Positions 46,314 through 54,549 of a DNA stretch of 64,000 bases are shown here, piece after piece; position 1 is the stretch's first letter; each line of letters starts with the position of its first letter. The notes below the pieces were generated by a model, which saw only the letters and a program-made list of their open reading frames with translations, was not told the origin of the DNA and searched no databases. This stretch comes from Azospirillum sp. TSH64 (GTDB taxonomy: Bacteria; Pseudomonadota; Alphaproteobacteria; Azospirillales; Azospirillaceae), in the NCBI RefSeq assembly GCF_003116035.1, contig NZ_LGQW01000015.1:127182-191181 (forward strand). Reading direction: 5' to 3'. A program made the translations under genes and the position numbers.

Positions 46314-47909
46314 TTATCCGGCGGCGCGTTCGCGGAGTGCGCGCTCCAGCCTGTCGATGGTGTCGTCCCAGTGCTGCGGCCTTGCCTGCCGGAACAGGCG
46401 CATGGTCGGATACCAGGGGCTGTCCTCGCGGTCGAGCATCCAGCGCCAATCCGGGGCGAAGGGCACCAGGACCCAGACCGGGACGCCAAGCGCTCCGGCG
46501 AGATGGGCGACGGAGGTGTCGACGCAGACCACGAGATCGAGGTTCGCCATGATTGCGGCGGTGTCGGCGAAGTCCTTGATGTCGGGCGACAGGTTCAAAA
46601 GCGGGAAGCCGCCCGGCGGGTTTGCCGCCTGCCCTTCGGTGGGCCCCTTCTGGATGGAGACCAGGCTGACGCCGGGGATCGCGGCCAGCCGGGCGAAGGG
46701 GGCCAGCCCGATGGAGCGGTTCCTGTCGTTGCCGTGGGTGGGCGATCCGGCCCAGACGATGCCCACCTTCAGGCCGCCCCCGTCCCTTGCCAACCCCTTC
46801 AGCCGCTCGCCCCAGCGCGCAACCAGATCGGGCTCCGCCGACAGGTAGGGAACGCGGGACGGCACGGTCTCCAGCCGGGTGCCGAACAGGGCCGGCAGGC
46901 TCATCACCGGGAGCTGGACATCGAAATCGGGCAGCGGCGCCCCGGTCAGCACCACGGTGACGCCGGGCAGGCTGCGCAGCACCGGCAGCAGCGCATGCTG
47001 GCATTCCAGGAGGATGGGCCGTTCGCCGTCCTCCCCCCCCTTCTCCGCCCCGACCATTTGCGCCAGCAGCGGCAGGTAGCGCACGCATTGCAGCACGTCG
47101 CCGAAGCCCTGTTCCCAATAGACCAGCAGCCGTCGGCCCCGCAGCGGCGATCCGTCCCAGCGCGGCTTGGAGAAGCTGCGCTGCGGCGAGGGCAGCTGGC
47201 CATGCTTCCAGCGCCATTCATAACCCCGCCAGCCCCGGACGAAATCGCCCAGCAGAAGCCGGACCAGGGATTCGTTCCAATGGGCGCCGGCGAAATCCGG
47301 CTCCAGCGTCGTGGCCCGGCGGAAAGCCAGCAGCGCCGCCCAGAAGCTGCCCCGGTCCTTCACCGTGGACCCCAGGTTGCTGTAGGCGCCGCTGTGCTGC
47401 GGGTTCAGCGCGATCGTCCGGCGGAAGCAGCCTGTGGCCTCCTCCAGCCGATGGTCGGTGCGCAGCATGGCGCCGAGGTTGTTGGCATATTCCGCCTCCA
47501 TCGGGTCCAGCGCCGCCGCGCGGGCGAAGGCCTCGCGTGCCTCGTCCGGGCGTTTCGACCGCTCCAGCAGAAGGCCCAGTTCGTTCAGCACCGCCGGCTG
47601 GGCGGGATCGAGCCTTGCGGAGATCCGGTAGGTCCGGACCGCCTCCTCCCGCCGGTCGAGCTGGGTCAGCAGCGATGCCAGATTGTTCCAGCTGTTCAAC
47701 GATCCCGGAACCAGCGCCAAGGCCCGTCGCAGCAGGGCGACCGCCGTTTCCTTCCGGCCGGCCAAGGCATGCAGCAGCCCCATGTTGTTGACGGCAGGGG
47801 CGAAATGCGGATCGCTGGCCGCGATCTGGGCATAGAGCCTCCCGGCCTCGTCGGCACGGCCCGCTTTCTGGAGGCCGACCGCCATCGTGAAGGCTTGCTC
47901 GATGTTCAT
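46314..47909 (-). CDS. TPR-glycosyltransferase (GT9/GT41-like C-terminus)
   Basis: 531 residues from the ATG at 47909; an ATG at 47954 is possible. Six TPR units occupy about 1-205 (MNIEQAFTMAVGLQKAGRAD; NNMGLLHALAGRKETAVALL). The GT-B-like half has LLVYWEQGFGDVLQCVRYLP, VGIVWAGSPTHGND, LDLVVCVDTSVAHLAGALG and the shared end PWYPTMRLFRQARPQHWDD. It is the clearest paralogue of the 38337-39803 protein. It is divergent from the GT4 gene. Confidence 0.88.
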   Translation of the reverse strand: MNIEQAFTMAVGLQKAGRADEAGRLYAQIAASDPHFAPAVNNMGLLHALAGRKETAVALLRRALALVPGSLNSWNNLASLLTQLDRREEAVRTYRISARLDPAQPAVLNELGLLLERSKRPDEAREAFARAAALDPMEAEYANNLGAMLRTDHRLEEATGCFRRTIALNPQHSGAYSNLGSTVKDRGSFWAALLAFRRATTLEPDFAGAHWNESLVRLLLGDFVRGWRGYEWRWKHGQLPSPQRSFSKPRWDGSPLRGRRLLVYWEQGFGDVLQCVRYLPLLAQMVGAEKGGEDGERPILLECQHALLPVLRSLPGVTVVLTGAPLPDFDVQLPVMSLPALFGTRLETVPSRVPYLSAEPDLVARWGERLKGLARDGGGLKVGIVWAGSPTHGNDRNRSIGLAPFARLAAIPGVSLVSIQKGPTEGQAANPPGGFPLLNLSPDIKDFADTAAIMANLDLVVCVDTSVAHLAGALGVPVWVLVPFAPDWRWMLDREDSPWYPTMRLFRQARPQHWDDTIDRLERALRERAAG

Positions 47910-48136
47910 GGGGGCCGCGGCGCTTCGGTTGGGGAACGGCGGGATCAGTAGCATGAAGATGCCGGGGCATGAAGATGCCGGCTTCTGCGAAGGGCGACCC
48001 CCGCCATCCTGTCGGCCCCGGTGGTCCCCAGGCTTCCATCCGTCGCGAACCGCTGCTCTCCGCGTGATGGCTGTTGCATCGCACTCCCCGCCCCCGCATC
48101 AATGGCGCTCGTCGAACGGGGAGTGTGGCGGACGGC

Positions 48137-49366
48137 ATGGCGCGGCTTCTGCTGATCAATTACGAGTTTCCGCCGCTCGGCGGCGGGGCGGCCAACGCCA
48201 CCGACAACACCGCCCGCGAACTGGCGGCATTGGGCGAAGAGGTGCTGGTGCTGACCTCCGCCTTCGGCGACCTGCCGCGGGTGGAACGGCGGGCCGACGG
48301 GGTCGAGATTCGCCGCATCCCGACCCTGCGCCGCCGCCGCGACCGCAGTTCGGTGGTGGAGATGCTGGCCTTCCTCGCCAGCTCGCTGGTGATGGCGCCG
48401 TTGATCGCCGCCCGCTGGCGTGCGGACGCCACCATCGCCTATTTCGGCCTGCCCTGCGGCCCTGCCGCCTGGATGGTGAAGGCGCTGTCCGGCGTGCCCT
48501 ATGTCGTCAGCCTGCGCGGCGGTGACGTGCCGGGCTTCCAGTATGACGGCATTTCGCTCTACCACCGGCTGGCCGGGCCGGTGATCGGCTGGCTGTGGCG
48601 CCGGTCCTCCGCCGTCGTGGCCAACAGCGATGGGCTGGCCGGGCTTGCCCGCCGCTTCGCCCCGGACCAGCCCATCGCCATCATCCCCAACGGTGTCGAC
48701 GCCACCCGCTTCTCGCCGGCCGATGCCGGGCCGGCCGATCCAAAGACAGTCGATCCGAAGACGGCCGATGGCGGAAATGCCGGTGACCGCCTGTCGCTGC
48801 TGTTCGTCGGCCGGGTGGTGCGGCAGAAGGGGCTGGACGTGCTGTTCGAGGCGCTCGCATCCCTGCCCGCCGGGACGCGCAGCCGCATCGGCCTGACCAT
48901 TGTCGGCGATGGCCCGGCGCGGCCGGAGCTGGAGGCGCAGGCCGCCCGGCTCGCCTTGTCGGAGCGTATCGCCTTCCGCGGCTGGCTCGGGCGCGACGAG
49001 CTTCCCGCCGCCTACCGCGCCGCCGATATCTTCGTCTTCCCCTCGCGCGACGAGGGCATGCCCAACGTGGTGCTGGAGGCGATGGCTGCCGGCCTGCCCG
49101 TGGTGGCGACCCGCATCGCCGGCAACCGCGATCTGGTGGTGGAGGAGGAGACCGGCCTGATGCTGGACGCCGACGACACGCCGGCGCTTGCCGCGGCACT
49201 GGCACGCCTGGCTGAGGATCCGGCCCTGCGCCGCCGCCTGGGTGAGGGCGGCCGCCGCCGGGTGGTCGAGCATTTTTCCTGGCGGGCCGTTGCCGCCGCC
49301 TACCGCGATCTGGCGCTCGTCGGCCGCGCCGCGGCGGGACGTGTCCGGTCGGCGCAGGCGGAGTGA
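48137..49366 (+). CDS. Glycosyltransferase family 4 protein
   Basis: 409 residues, GT-B fold. The N-terminal acceptor domain starts RLLLINYEFPPLGGGAANAT. The C-terminal donor domain has LLFVGRVVRQKGLDVLFEAL, then FPSRDEGMPNVVLEAMAAG, the E-x7-E motif of retaining GT4 enzymes. A short Asp/Lys repeat (PADPKTVDPKTAD) sits in the interdomain linker. It likely adds a hexose to the growing glycan at the cytoplasmic face. The ATG at 48137 is chosen over an in-frame start at 48074. Confidence 0.92.
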   Translation: MARLLLINYEFPPLGGGAANATDNTARELAALGEEVLVLTSAFGDLPRVERRADGVEIRRIPTLRRRRDRSSVVEMLAFLASSLVMAPLIAARWRADATIAYFGLPCGPAAWMVKALSGVPYVVSLRGGDVPGFQYDGISLYHRLAGPVIGWLWRRSSAVVANSDGLAGLARRFAPDQPIAIIPNGVDATRFSPADAGPADPKTVDPKTADGGNAGDRLSLLFVGRVVRQKGLDVLFEALASLPAGTRSRIGLTIVGDGPARPELEAQAARLALSERIAFRGWLGRDELPAAYRAADIFVFPSRDEGMPNVVLEAMAAGLPVVATRIAGNRDLVVEEETGLMLDADDTPALAAALARLAEDPALRRRLGEGGRRRVVEHFSWRAVAAAYRDLALVGRAAAGRVRSAQAE

Positions 49367-49417
49367 GGCGTTCGAGTTCCCGCGCGAAGTGCGGGAAGGC
49401 TTTGCAACAGCTCCACG

Positions 49418-49536
49418 GATGTCACAGATTAAAACACGGATTTCACGGATTTTTCTGATCTTGGCGGCGCCTCTGCCGTCCCGGGGAGCGACTGCCCCGC
49501 AACGCCACATCCGTGACGTCCGTGTTCATCTTGGCT
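49418..49536. repeat. Imperfect inverted repeat, MITE-like
   Basis: ACACGGATTTCACGGAT (49434-49450) and, inverted, ACACGGACGTCACGGAT (complement of 49509-49525) match at 15 of 17 positions, and similarity continues outward over about 10 bases each side. About 60 GC-rich bases lie between the arms. The arm composition differs from the flanking DNA. It sits in the gap between a GT4 gene and a methyltransferase. A small non-autonomous element or other dispersed repeat is plausible. Confidence 0.5.
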
Positions 49537-49619
49537 CCCGCTCTCCGCCCCTCCAAGGATATGTGCCGCCACGCCCCCCGCTTGACGTGCTGTTGACATC
49601 CGATGGCTTTCGGGAGCGT

Positions 49620-50504
49620 ATGGCGGCGCGGCAGAGCGGATCGGACAGCAAGGGATCGGACAGCGTGGCGGAACCGGTGAAGACGGCGGAAGGCAGGGGC
49701 GGCACCCCGGCCGGACCATCCGCCCTGGCCTTCGATTTCGGCGAGAACTGGGACCATTACTCGCGCACGGTGCTGGACGAGCCGCGGCTGGTGGCGGCCA
49801 TCGACAGCCTGAAGGGGCTGGTCGGGACCGACCGGCTGAAGGACGCCAGCTTCTGCGACGTCGGCTCCGGCTCCGGCCTGTTCACCATCGCCGCCGGCAA
49901 GCTGGGCGTTTCCCGTGCGCTGGGCTTCGACGTCAACCCCACCGGGGTCGAGGTCGCCCGCCGCAACCTGGGCCGCTTCGCACCGGATCTGGCCGACCGC
50001 ATCGAGTTCCGCCGCGGGTCTGCGCTGGACAGCAGCTTCGCCGGCTCGCTCGGCCGCTTCGACGTGGTCTATGCCTGGGGCTCGCTGCACCACACCGGCT
50101 CCATGTGGCCGGCGATCGAGACGGTGGCGCCGCTGGTGGCGCCGGGCGGTACCTTCGTGCTGGCGCTCTACAACCGCCACTGGACCTCGCCGATCTGGAC
50201 CCTGATCAAGATCGTCTACAACCTGTCGCCGAGCTTCCTGCGGAAAGTCTGGGATTGGACGCTGGGCTCACTGATGTTCCTGGCGACCTGGGCGATCACC
50301 GGAGCCAACCCGCTGCGCAAGGAGCGCGGCATGGAGTTCTGGGTGGACGTCACCGACTGGCTCGGCGGCTACCCCTACGAATATGCCAGTGCCGACGAGG
50401 TGCGGGCGCGGATGGACGCGCTCGGCTTCGACATGCTGGAGGTCCGTCCGCCGCGCGTGCCGACGGGTTGCAACGAATTCATCCTGCGCCGGAGGCCCGC
50501 ATGA
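49620..50504 (+). CDS. Class I SAM-dependent methyltransferase
   Basis: 294 residues. The SAM-binding motif I is FCDVGSGSGLFTIAAGKLG, followed by an acidic GFDVNPTG and motif IV VVYAWGSLHHTGSM. The C-terminal part contains a possible membrane-associated helix (SLMFLATWAITG). The ATG at 49620 follows CGGGAG. Its stop overlaps the next methyltransferase start as ATGA, so the two are co-translated. Methylation of a sugar or lipid carrier of the island is likely; the exact target is unknown. Confidence 0.88.
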   Translation: MAARQSGSDSKGSDSVAEPVKTAEGRGGTPAGPSALAFDFGENWDHYSRTVLDEPRLVAAIDSLKGLVGTDRLKDASFCDVGSGSGLFTIAAGKLGVSRALGFDVNPTGVEVARRNLGRFAPDLADRIEFRRGSALDSSFAGSLGRFDVVYAWGSLHHTGSMWPAIETVAPLVAPGGTFVLALYNRHWTSPIWTLIKIVYNLSPSFLRKVWDWTLGSLMFLATWAITGANPLRKERGMEFWVDVTDWLGGYPYEYASADEVRARMDALGFDMLEVRPPRVPTGCNEFILRRRPA

Positions 50505-51280
50505 GCGACGACGCATTCAAGTCCGCCACTCCCCTCTCCACTCCCTTGCCCGCGGCGGCGGCTGACCATCCCGGTGGCGTCGATTACGACGACAGCTGGG
50601 AGCGTCGCTGGAACGACATGCGCAAATACGGCCCGACCGGCCGGCATCTGCGCCGCATCGTCACCGAGATGGTGCGCCCGCTGAATTACGACAGCTTGGC
50701 TGACGTCGGCTGCGGCCAGGGCTCGCTGCTCGCCACCCTGATGCCGCTGAAGCCGCAGGCCAGCTACACCGGCCTCGACTTCGCCGCCAAGGCCATCGAC
50801 GTCGCCCGCCGCAGGGCGCCCAATGCCGAGTTCGGCCTGCTCGACGTCGCCGCCGGCCATCTCGACCGCCGCTTCGACCTGGTGGTCTGCACCGACGTGG
50901 TCGAGCATATCGAGGACGATGTCGCGGCACTCCGCAACCTCGCCGCCATGACCGGCCGCTACCTGCTGGTCTCCACCCTGCAGGGCCGGATGCGCGACTT
51001 CGAGCGCACGGTCGGCCACCACCGCAACTATGCCCGCGGCGAGCTGCAGGCCAAGATCAAGTCGGTCGGGCTGGAGATCGAACGGGTGGTGGAATGGGGC
51101 TTCCCCTTCTTCTCGCCGCTCTACCGCAACGTGCTGGGGGCCGCCAGCGGCCAGGGCACCGAGGGCGATTACGGTCCCGGCCGCCGCTTCCTCGCCGAGG
51201 CGCTGTACCACATCTTCCGCCTGAACTCCTGGTCGCACGGCGACTACATCTACGTGCTGGCCCGCCGGCCGGGGTCGTGA
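50501..51280 (+). CDS. Class I SAM-dependent methyltransferase
   Basis: 259 residues. Motif I is LADVGCGQGSLLATLMP, motif II GLDFAAKAIDVARRR, and motif IV VVCTDVVEHIEDD, a Methyltransf_11-like pattern. It overlaps the preceding methyltransferase by 4 bases and is followed by a strong terminator, so it ends an operon beginning at or before 48137. Similar pairs of methyltransferases often modify O-antigen sugars or chain ends. Confidence 0.88.
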   Translation: MSDDAFKSATPLSTPLPAAAADHPGGVDYDDSWERRWNDMRKYGPTGRHLRRIVTEMVRPLNYDSLADVGCGQGSLLATLMPLKPQASYTGLDFAAKAIDVARRRAPNAEFGLLDVAAGHLDRRFDLVVCTDVVEHIEDDVAALRNLAAMTGRYLLVSTLQGRMRDFERTVGHHRNYARGELQAKIKSVGLEIERVVEWGFPFFSPLYRNVLGAASGQGTEGDYGPGRRFLAEALYHIFRLNSWSHGDYIYVLARRPGS

Positions 51281-51288
51281 GTTTCCTG

Positions 51289-51341
51289 CCTCCCTTCATG
51301 GGCCCGGCGGGTCTTCGCTCCGCCGGGCCCATGAAGGGAGG
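51289..51341 (+). terminator. Very strong hairpin terminator
   Basis: Perfect 22-base arms (51289-51310 and 51320-51341) with a 9-base loop start 8 bases after the methyltransferase stop. A T-rich stretch (GGTTTTATTTC) follows about 6 bases later. It separates the GT4-methyltransferase operon from the flippase-like gene. Confidence 0.8.
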
Positions 51342-51362
51342 GTATGGTTTTATTTCATCACA

Positions 51363-51376
51363 TCATGATTTCATGA
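51363..51376. promoter_or_regulatory. TCATGA pair before the flippase-like gene
   Basis: Two TCATGA palindromes (51363-51368 and 51371-51376), 8 bases apart centre to centre, lie in a short AT-rich patch 15 bases before the ATG at 51391. They have the same core as the array around parA 9-11 kb away. They overlap the region where the gene's promoter or ribosome binding site must be, so a bound protein could repress it. Confidence 0.5.
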
Positions 51377-51390
51377 AAAGGTGTCTTTAG

Positions 51391-52422
51391 ATGCGCCCCC
51401 GCCTGAAGGCCCTGGTCAGCGTGCTGCTGGTCGCCCTGTTGCTGTGGCGGGTCGACGTGGCGGAGGTCGTGCGGGTGCTGGCGGTGGCCTCGCCGGGGCT
51501 GATGGCGCTCGCCGGCCTGCTGTTCTTCCTGATGCATGTGCTGAACGCGCTGAAGCTGCGGGTGCTGCTGCCGGAACTGCGGGCGGGGCGGCTGCTTGCC
51601 TACACGCTGGTGGCGCAGCTCTATGCGCTGGTGCTGCCGGGCCAACTGGCGGGGGAGGCGGTGAAGGCCTACCGCCTCAGCCGCGACGAAGGGCGGGGCG
51701 AAGGGCAGGGAGAGATCGGCAGCGGCCGCATCGTCTCGGCGGTGGCCTTCGACAAGGTGACGGGGATCGCCGGGCTGCTGCTGTTGACCGGCAGCGGGCT
51801 GGCGGTGCAGTCGGCACGCTTCGGCGACGGGCTGCTTGTGGCGGTGGTGCTGGTGCTGGCCGGGCTGGTCGCGGCGACCGCCTTGCTGGCCTGGGCGCCG
51901 GCGCGCACGCTGCTTCTGGGTCTGCTGGGCTGGCGTGCCGGGCCGAAGCGCGAAGCCTGGCTCCTCGGCCCGCTGCGCCGCTTTCTGGAAGCCTGGCGCG
52001 ACCAGGCACGCCGGCCGGGGCGGGCATTGCTGTCGGTCGCCGTCGGGATCGCGGTGCAGGTGGCGGCGGTCGCTGGCAGCCAGTCGCTCGGCCTGGCGGT
52101 GGGCATCGACCAGCCCTTTTCGGTGTGGAGCGCGGTGATCGGGTTGATGTCGGTGATCGTGCTGATGCCGGTCACCGTCGCCGGCATCGGCCTGCGCGAG
52201 GCGTCGCTGGTCGGGCTGCTCGATCTGGTCGGGGTGCCGCATGCCCAGTCGCTGGCGCTGGGCTTCGGCATCCTCGCCTTCCAGGCGATGGTCGCGTTGC
52301 TGGGCGCCGTCATCGACCTGACGGTCCTGCGCAGCCGGCCTGGGGCCGGGCCGCGCGAGGGCGTCGGAGGGATCGACTGGAACGCACAGCCTCCCACAAG
52401 GATTCCGGCGGACGATCGATGA
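51391..52422 (+). CDS. LPG-synthase-TM / flippase-like membrane protein
   Basis: 343 residues with about eight membrane spans, matching the lysylphosphatidylglycerol synthase transmembrane (UPF0104) family: LKLRVLLPELRAGRLLAYTL, QLYALVLPGQLAGEAVKAYR, AFDKVTGIAGLLLL and MPVTVAGIGLREASLVGLL. The aminoacyl-transferase domain of MprF is absent. Proteins of this family are found in glycan clusters and are suspected lipid or lipid-sugar flippases. Its promoter region carries the TCATGA pair. Confidence 0.85.
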   Translation: MRPRLKALVSVLLVALLLWRVDVAEVVRVLAVASPGLMALAGLLFFLMHVLNALKLRVLLPELRAGRLLAYTLVAQLYALVLPGQLAGEAVKAYRLSRDEGRGEGQGEIGSGRIVSAVAFDKVTGIAGLLLLTGSGLAVQSARFGDGLLVAVVLVLAGLVAATALLAWAPARTLLLGLLGWRAGPKREAWLLGPLRRFLEAWRDQARRPGRALLSVAVGIAVQVAAVAGSQSLGLAVGIDQPFSVWSAVIGLMSVIVLMPVTVAGIGLREASLVGLLDLVGVPHAQSLALGFGILAFQAMVALLGAVIDLTVLRSRPGAGPREGVGGIDWNAQPPTRIPADDR

Positions 52423-52534
52423 TCATCCTGAATGCCATGATCGCGGAAGTGGACATGGCCGCTGTCTTGAGCCATGACGAATCCAGTCAATCAGCGGGGC
52501 CAATCGGGAAGGCCCGATCAATAGGGTAGGCAGG

Positions 52535-53287
52535 ATGAAAGTTTCATTGGTTATCCCATGCACGCACAGGGACGTTGCCTGCGTTCCCCGCTTGCTCCAA
52601 ACCTATGCGTCGGCACCTGTGAAACCCGATCAGGTGATCGTCTCGCTGAGCTTGGCGCCTCTCGCCTCAAAAGCTGCCGTGTCCGAGGTTGGCGCAATCG
52701 GGACCGCTTTCGACGATTTCACCCTGATCAAGCATGACGGTCGCATGCGGCATGGGCCAAATCGGCAAGCCGGCTCGATGAGGGCAATTCATGAAGTAAT
52801 TTCCTACCAGGATGCCGACGATGAGGTGCATCCGCAGCGCATCGCCATAATAAGGGCAATGTTCGAAGCGCAGGACATCGTTCACCTGAACCATACCATG
52901 ATCATGGATGGAGAAGAATTTCCGCAATATAATCAAGACAGACCAACAAATTTCAATGTTCGTTGGAATCATGATATATTCAATGAGAATTTTTCTGGAG
53001 GATGGTTTCTGTCATGTAAGGAAAAACAAAGCACATATGGCCATTTTACGGGATGGAAAGTGGCATCCGGTCTTCCATCCATTAGAAAGTCCGTCCTGGA
53101 ACGGGTGAGATGGAAGGATTGGAATGAGCTTTATTTAGGTGTTGCCGAAGATTATGAGTTCAACACAGAAACATGTTTCGTGTTCAGGAAGTCGATGATA
53201 ATCGATGCGGCGTTGATCAAATACACGCCCTTCCAGCGTCGCGAAACAACCGATGAGCTTCTGGGGGTGGTGCCTCCAACTCCGTGA
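52535..53287 (+). CDS. GT2-like glycosyltransferase, low-GC
   Basis: 250 residues, a compact GT-A fold: KVSLVIPCTHRDVACVPRLL at the start, then ISYQDADDEVHPQRI, an acidic metal-binding site. The end (GVAEDYEFNTETCF) resembles the acceptor-side acidic motif. It lacks a membrane segment. The second half (about 52900-53240) is clearly AT-richer than its neighbours and uses AT-ending codons, a sign of acquisition from elsewhere. Sugar specificity unknown. Confidence 0.78.
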   Translation: MKVSLVIPCTHRDVACVPRLLQTYASAPVKPDQVIVSLSLAPLASKAAVSEVGAIGTAFDDFTLIKHDGRMRHGPNRQAGSMRAIHEVISYQDADDEVHPQRIAIIRAMFEAQDIVHLNHTMIMDGEEFPQYNQDRPTNFNVRWNHDIFNENFSGGWFLSCKEKQSTYGHFTGWKVASGLPSIRKSVLERVRWKDWNELYLGVAEDYEFNTETCFVFRKSMIIDAALIKYTPFQRRETTDELLGVVPPTP

Positions 53288-53460
53288 TTGAGGCGGCATC
53301 CAAATCTGTAGGGGATGCGGCATCGTCGCATGGCATTGTCCTTGATCAGGGAGCCGTGCCAAGTCCGCGCCCCAATTAGCCGTTGCGCTCGCCGGATCCT
53401 GCGGCCATACCATGGCCCGGCATCGCACCCACAGATGACAGCAGCCTCCGGACCCGTTCG

Positions 53461-54483
53461 ATGACCCTCCTGCTTGCCCCCGGATCCGCCACCACGGACA
53501 CCGGCACGGTTTCCGTCTCGGTCCTGATCCCGGTCTATAACGAGGAGGACAACATCGCCCCTCTGTGCGGCCGGCTGATCCCGGCGCTCGACGGGCTGGG
53601 GCGCAGCTTCGAGGTCATCTTCGTCAATGACGGCTCCATCGACGGGACGGAGGCGGAGTTGCAGCGGGTGGCGTCCGACAGCCGCATCCGCGTCATCAAT
53701 TTCCGCCGCAACGTCGGCCAGACCGCGGCGATGATGGCCGGCATCGACCATGCCCGCGGCGACGTCATCGTGCCGATGGACGGCGATCTCCAGAACGACC
53801 CGCAGGACATCGCCGGCCTGCTGTCGAAGCTGGACGAGGGCTACGACGTGGTGTCGGGCTGGCGCGCCGACCGGCAGGACGGTTTCCTGCTGCGCACATT
53901 GCCGAGCCGGATGGCCAACAAGCTGATCTCCACCATCTCCGGCGTGAAGCTGAACGATTATGGCTGCACGCTGAAGGCCTACCGGCGCCAGATGCTCCAG
54001 GGCTACCGGCTCTATGGCGAGATGCACCGCTTCGTGCCGATCTACGCCCGCTGGCAGGGCGCCAAGCTGACCGAGATGCCGGTGCGCCATCACCCGCGCC
54101 GCCACGGCCAGTCGAAATACGGGCTGGAGCGCGTGCTGAAGGTCGTGCTCGACCTCGTCGTCGTGAAGTTCCTGACCCAGTACGAGACCAAGCCGATCTA
54201 CATCTTCGGCTTCGCCGGCCTGATGTTCATGGGGCTGTCGGTGCTGGCCGGCATCTATGCCATCTACCTGAAGCTGGTCGACGGCATCTCCTTCATCCTG
54301 ACGCCGCTGCCGCTCCTGGTGACGATGGGGCTGGTCACCGGCGTGATGTGCATCCTGATGGGGCTGCTGGCCGAGCTGCTGGTCCGTATCTATTTTGAAA
54401 GCCAGGGCAAGAGCCATTATTCGATCAAGACCATGCTGAACTTCGACGAACAGCCTCCGCCGGACCGCAGCCTCCGCGATTGA
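53461..54483 (+). CDS. Polyprenyl-phosphate glycosyltransferase (GtrB/DPM1-like)
   Basis: 340 residues. The GT2 catalytic domain (about 15-230) has VSVLIPVYNEEDNIAPLC, FVNDGSIDGTE and the DxD site MDGDLQNDP. Two C-terminal membrane helices follow (about 258-280 and 290-325). This is the layout of enzymes that load a sugar on undecaprenyl phosphate for transfer outside the membrane. ATG at 53461, 27 codons inside the longest frame, is where similarity begins. A terminator follows 15 bases after the stop. Confidence 0.92.
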   Translation: MTLLLAPGSATTDTGTVSVSVLIPVYNEEDNIAPLCGRLIPALDGLGRSFEVIFVNDGSIDGTEAELQRVASDSRIRVINFRRNVGQTAAMMAGIDHARGDVIVPMDGDLQNDPQDIAGLLSKLDEGYDVVSGWRADRQDGFLLRTLPSRMANKLISTISGVKLNDYGCTLKAYRRQMLQGYRLYGEMHRFVPIYARWQGAKLTEMPVRHHPRRHGQSKYGLERVLKVVLDLVVVKFLTQYETKPIYIFGFAGLMFMGLSVLAGIYAIYLKLVDGISFILTPLPLLVTMGLVTGVMCILMGLLAELLVRIYFESQGKSHYSIKTMLNFDEQPPPDRSLRD

Positions 54484-54498
54484 TCGGTCCCGATAAAG

Positions 54499-54534
54499 AA
54501 AAGGCCCCGTACCGTTCCCGGTGCGGGGCCTTTT
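54499..54534. terminator. Bidirectional intrinsic terminator
   Basis: A 16-bp stem, AAAAGGCCCCGTACCG (54499-54514) with CGGTGCGGGGCCTTTT (54519-54534), has one G-U pair and a 4-base loop. A-run and T-run on the two arms give a U-tract in both directions. It lies between convergent genes ending at 54483 and 54550 and should terminate both. Confidence 0.92.
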
Positions 54535-54549
54535 CGCATCAGGGCATCG

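Noticed and set aside
45995..46552. Rightward open frame across the intergenic hairpin
   Set aside because: Arg/Pro/Gly-rich shadow of the leftward TPR-glycosyltransferase, interrupted by a terminator-like hairpin.
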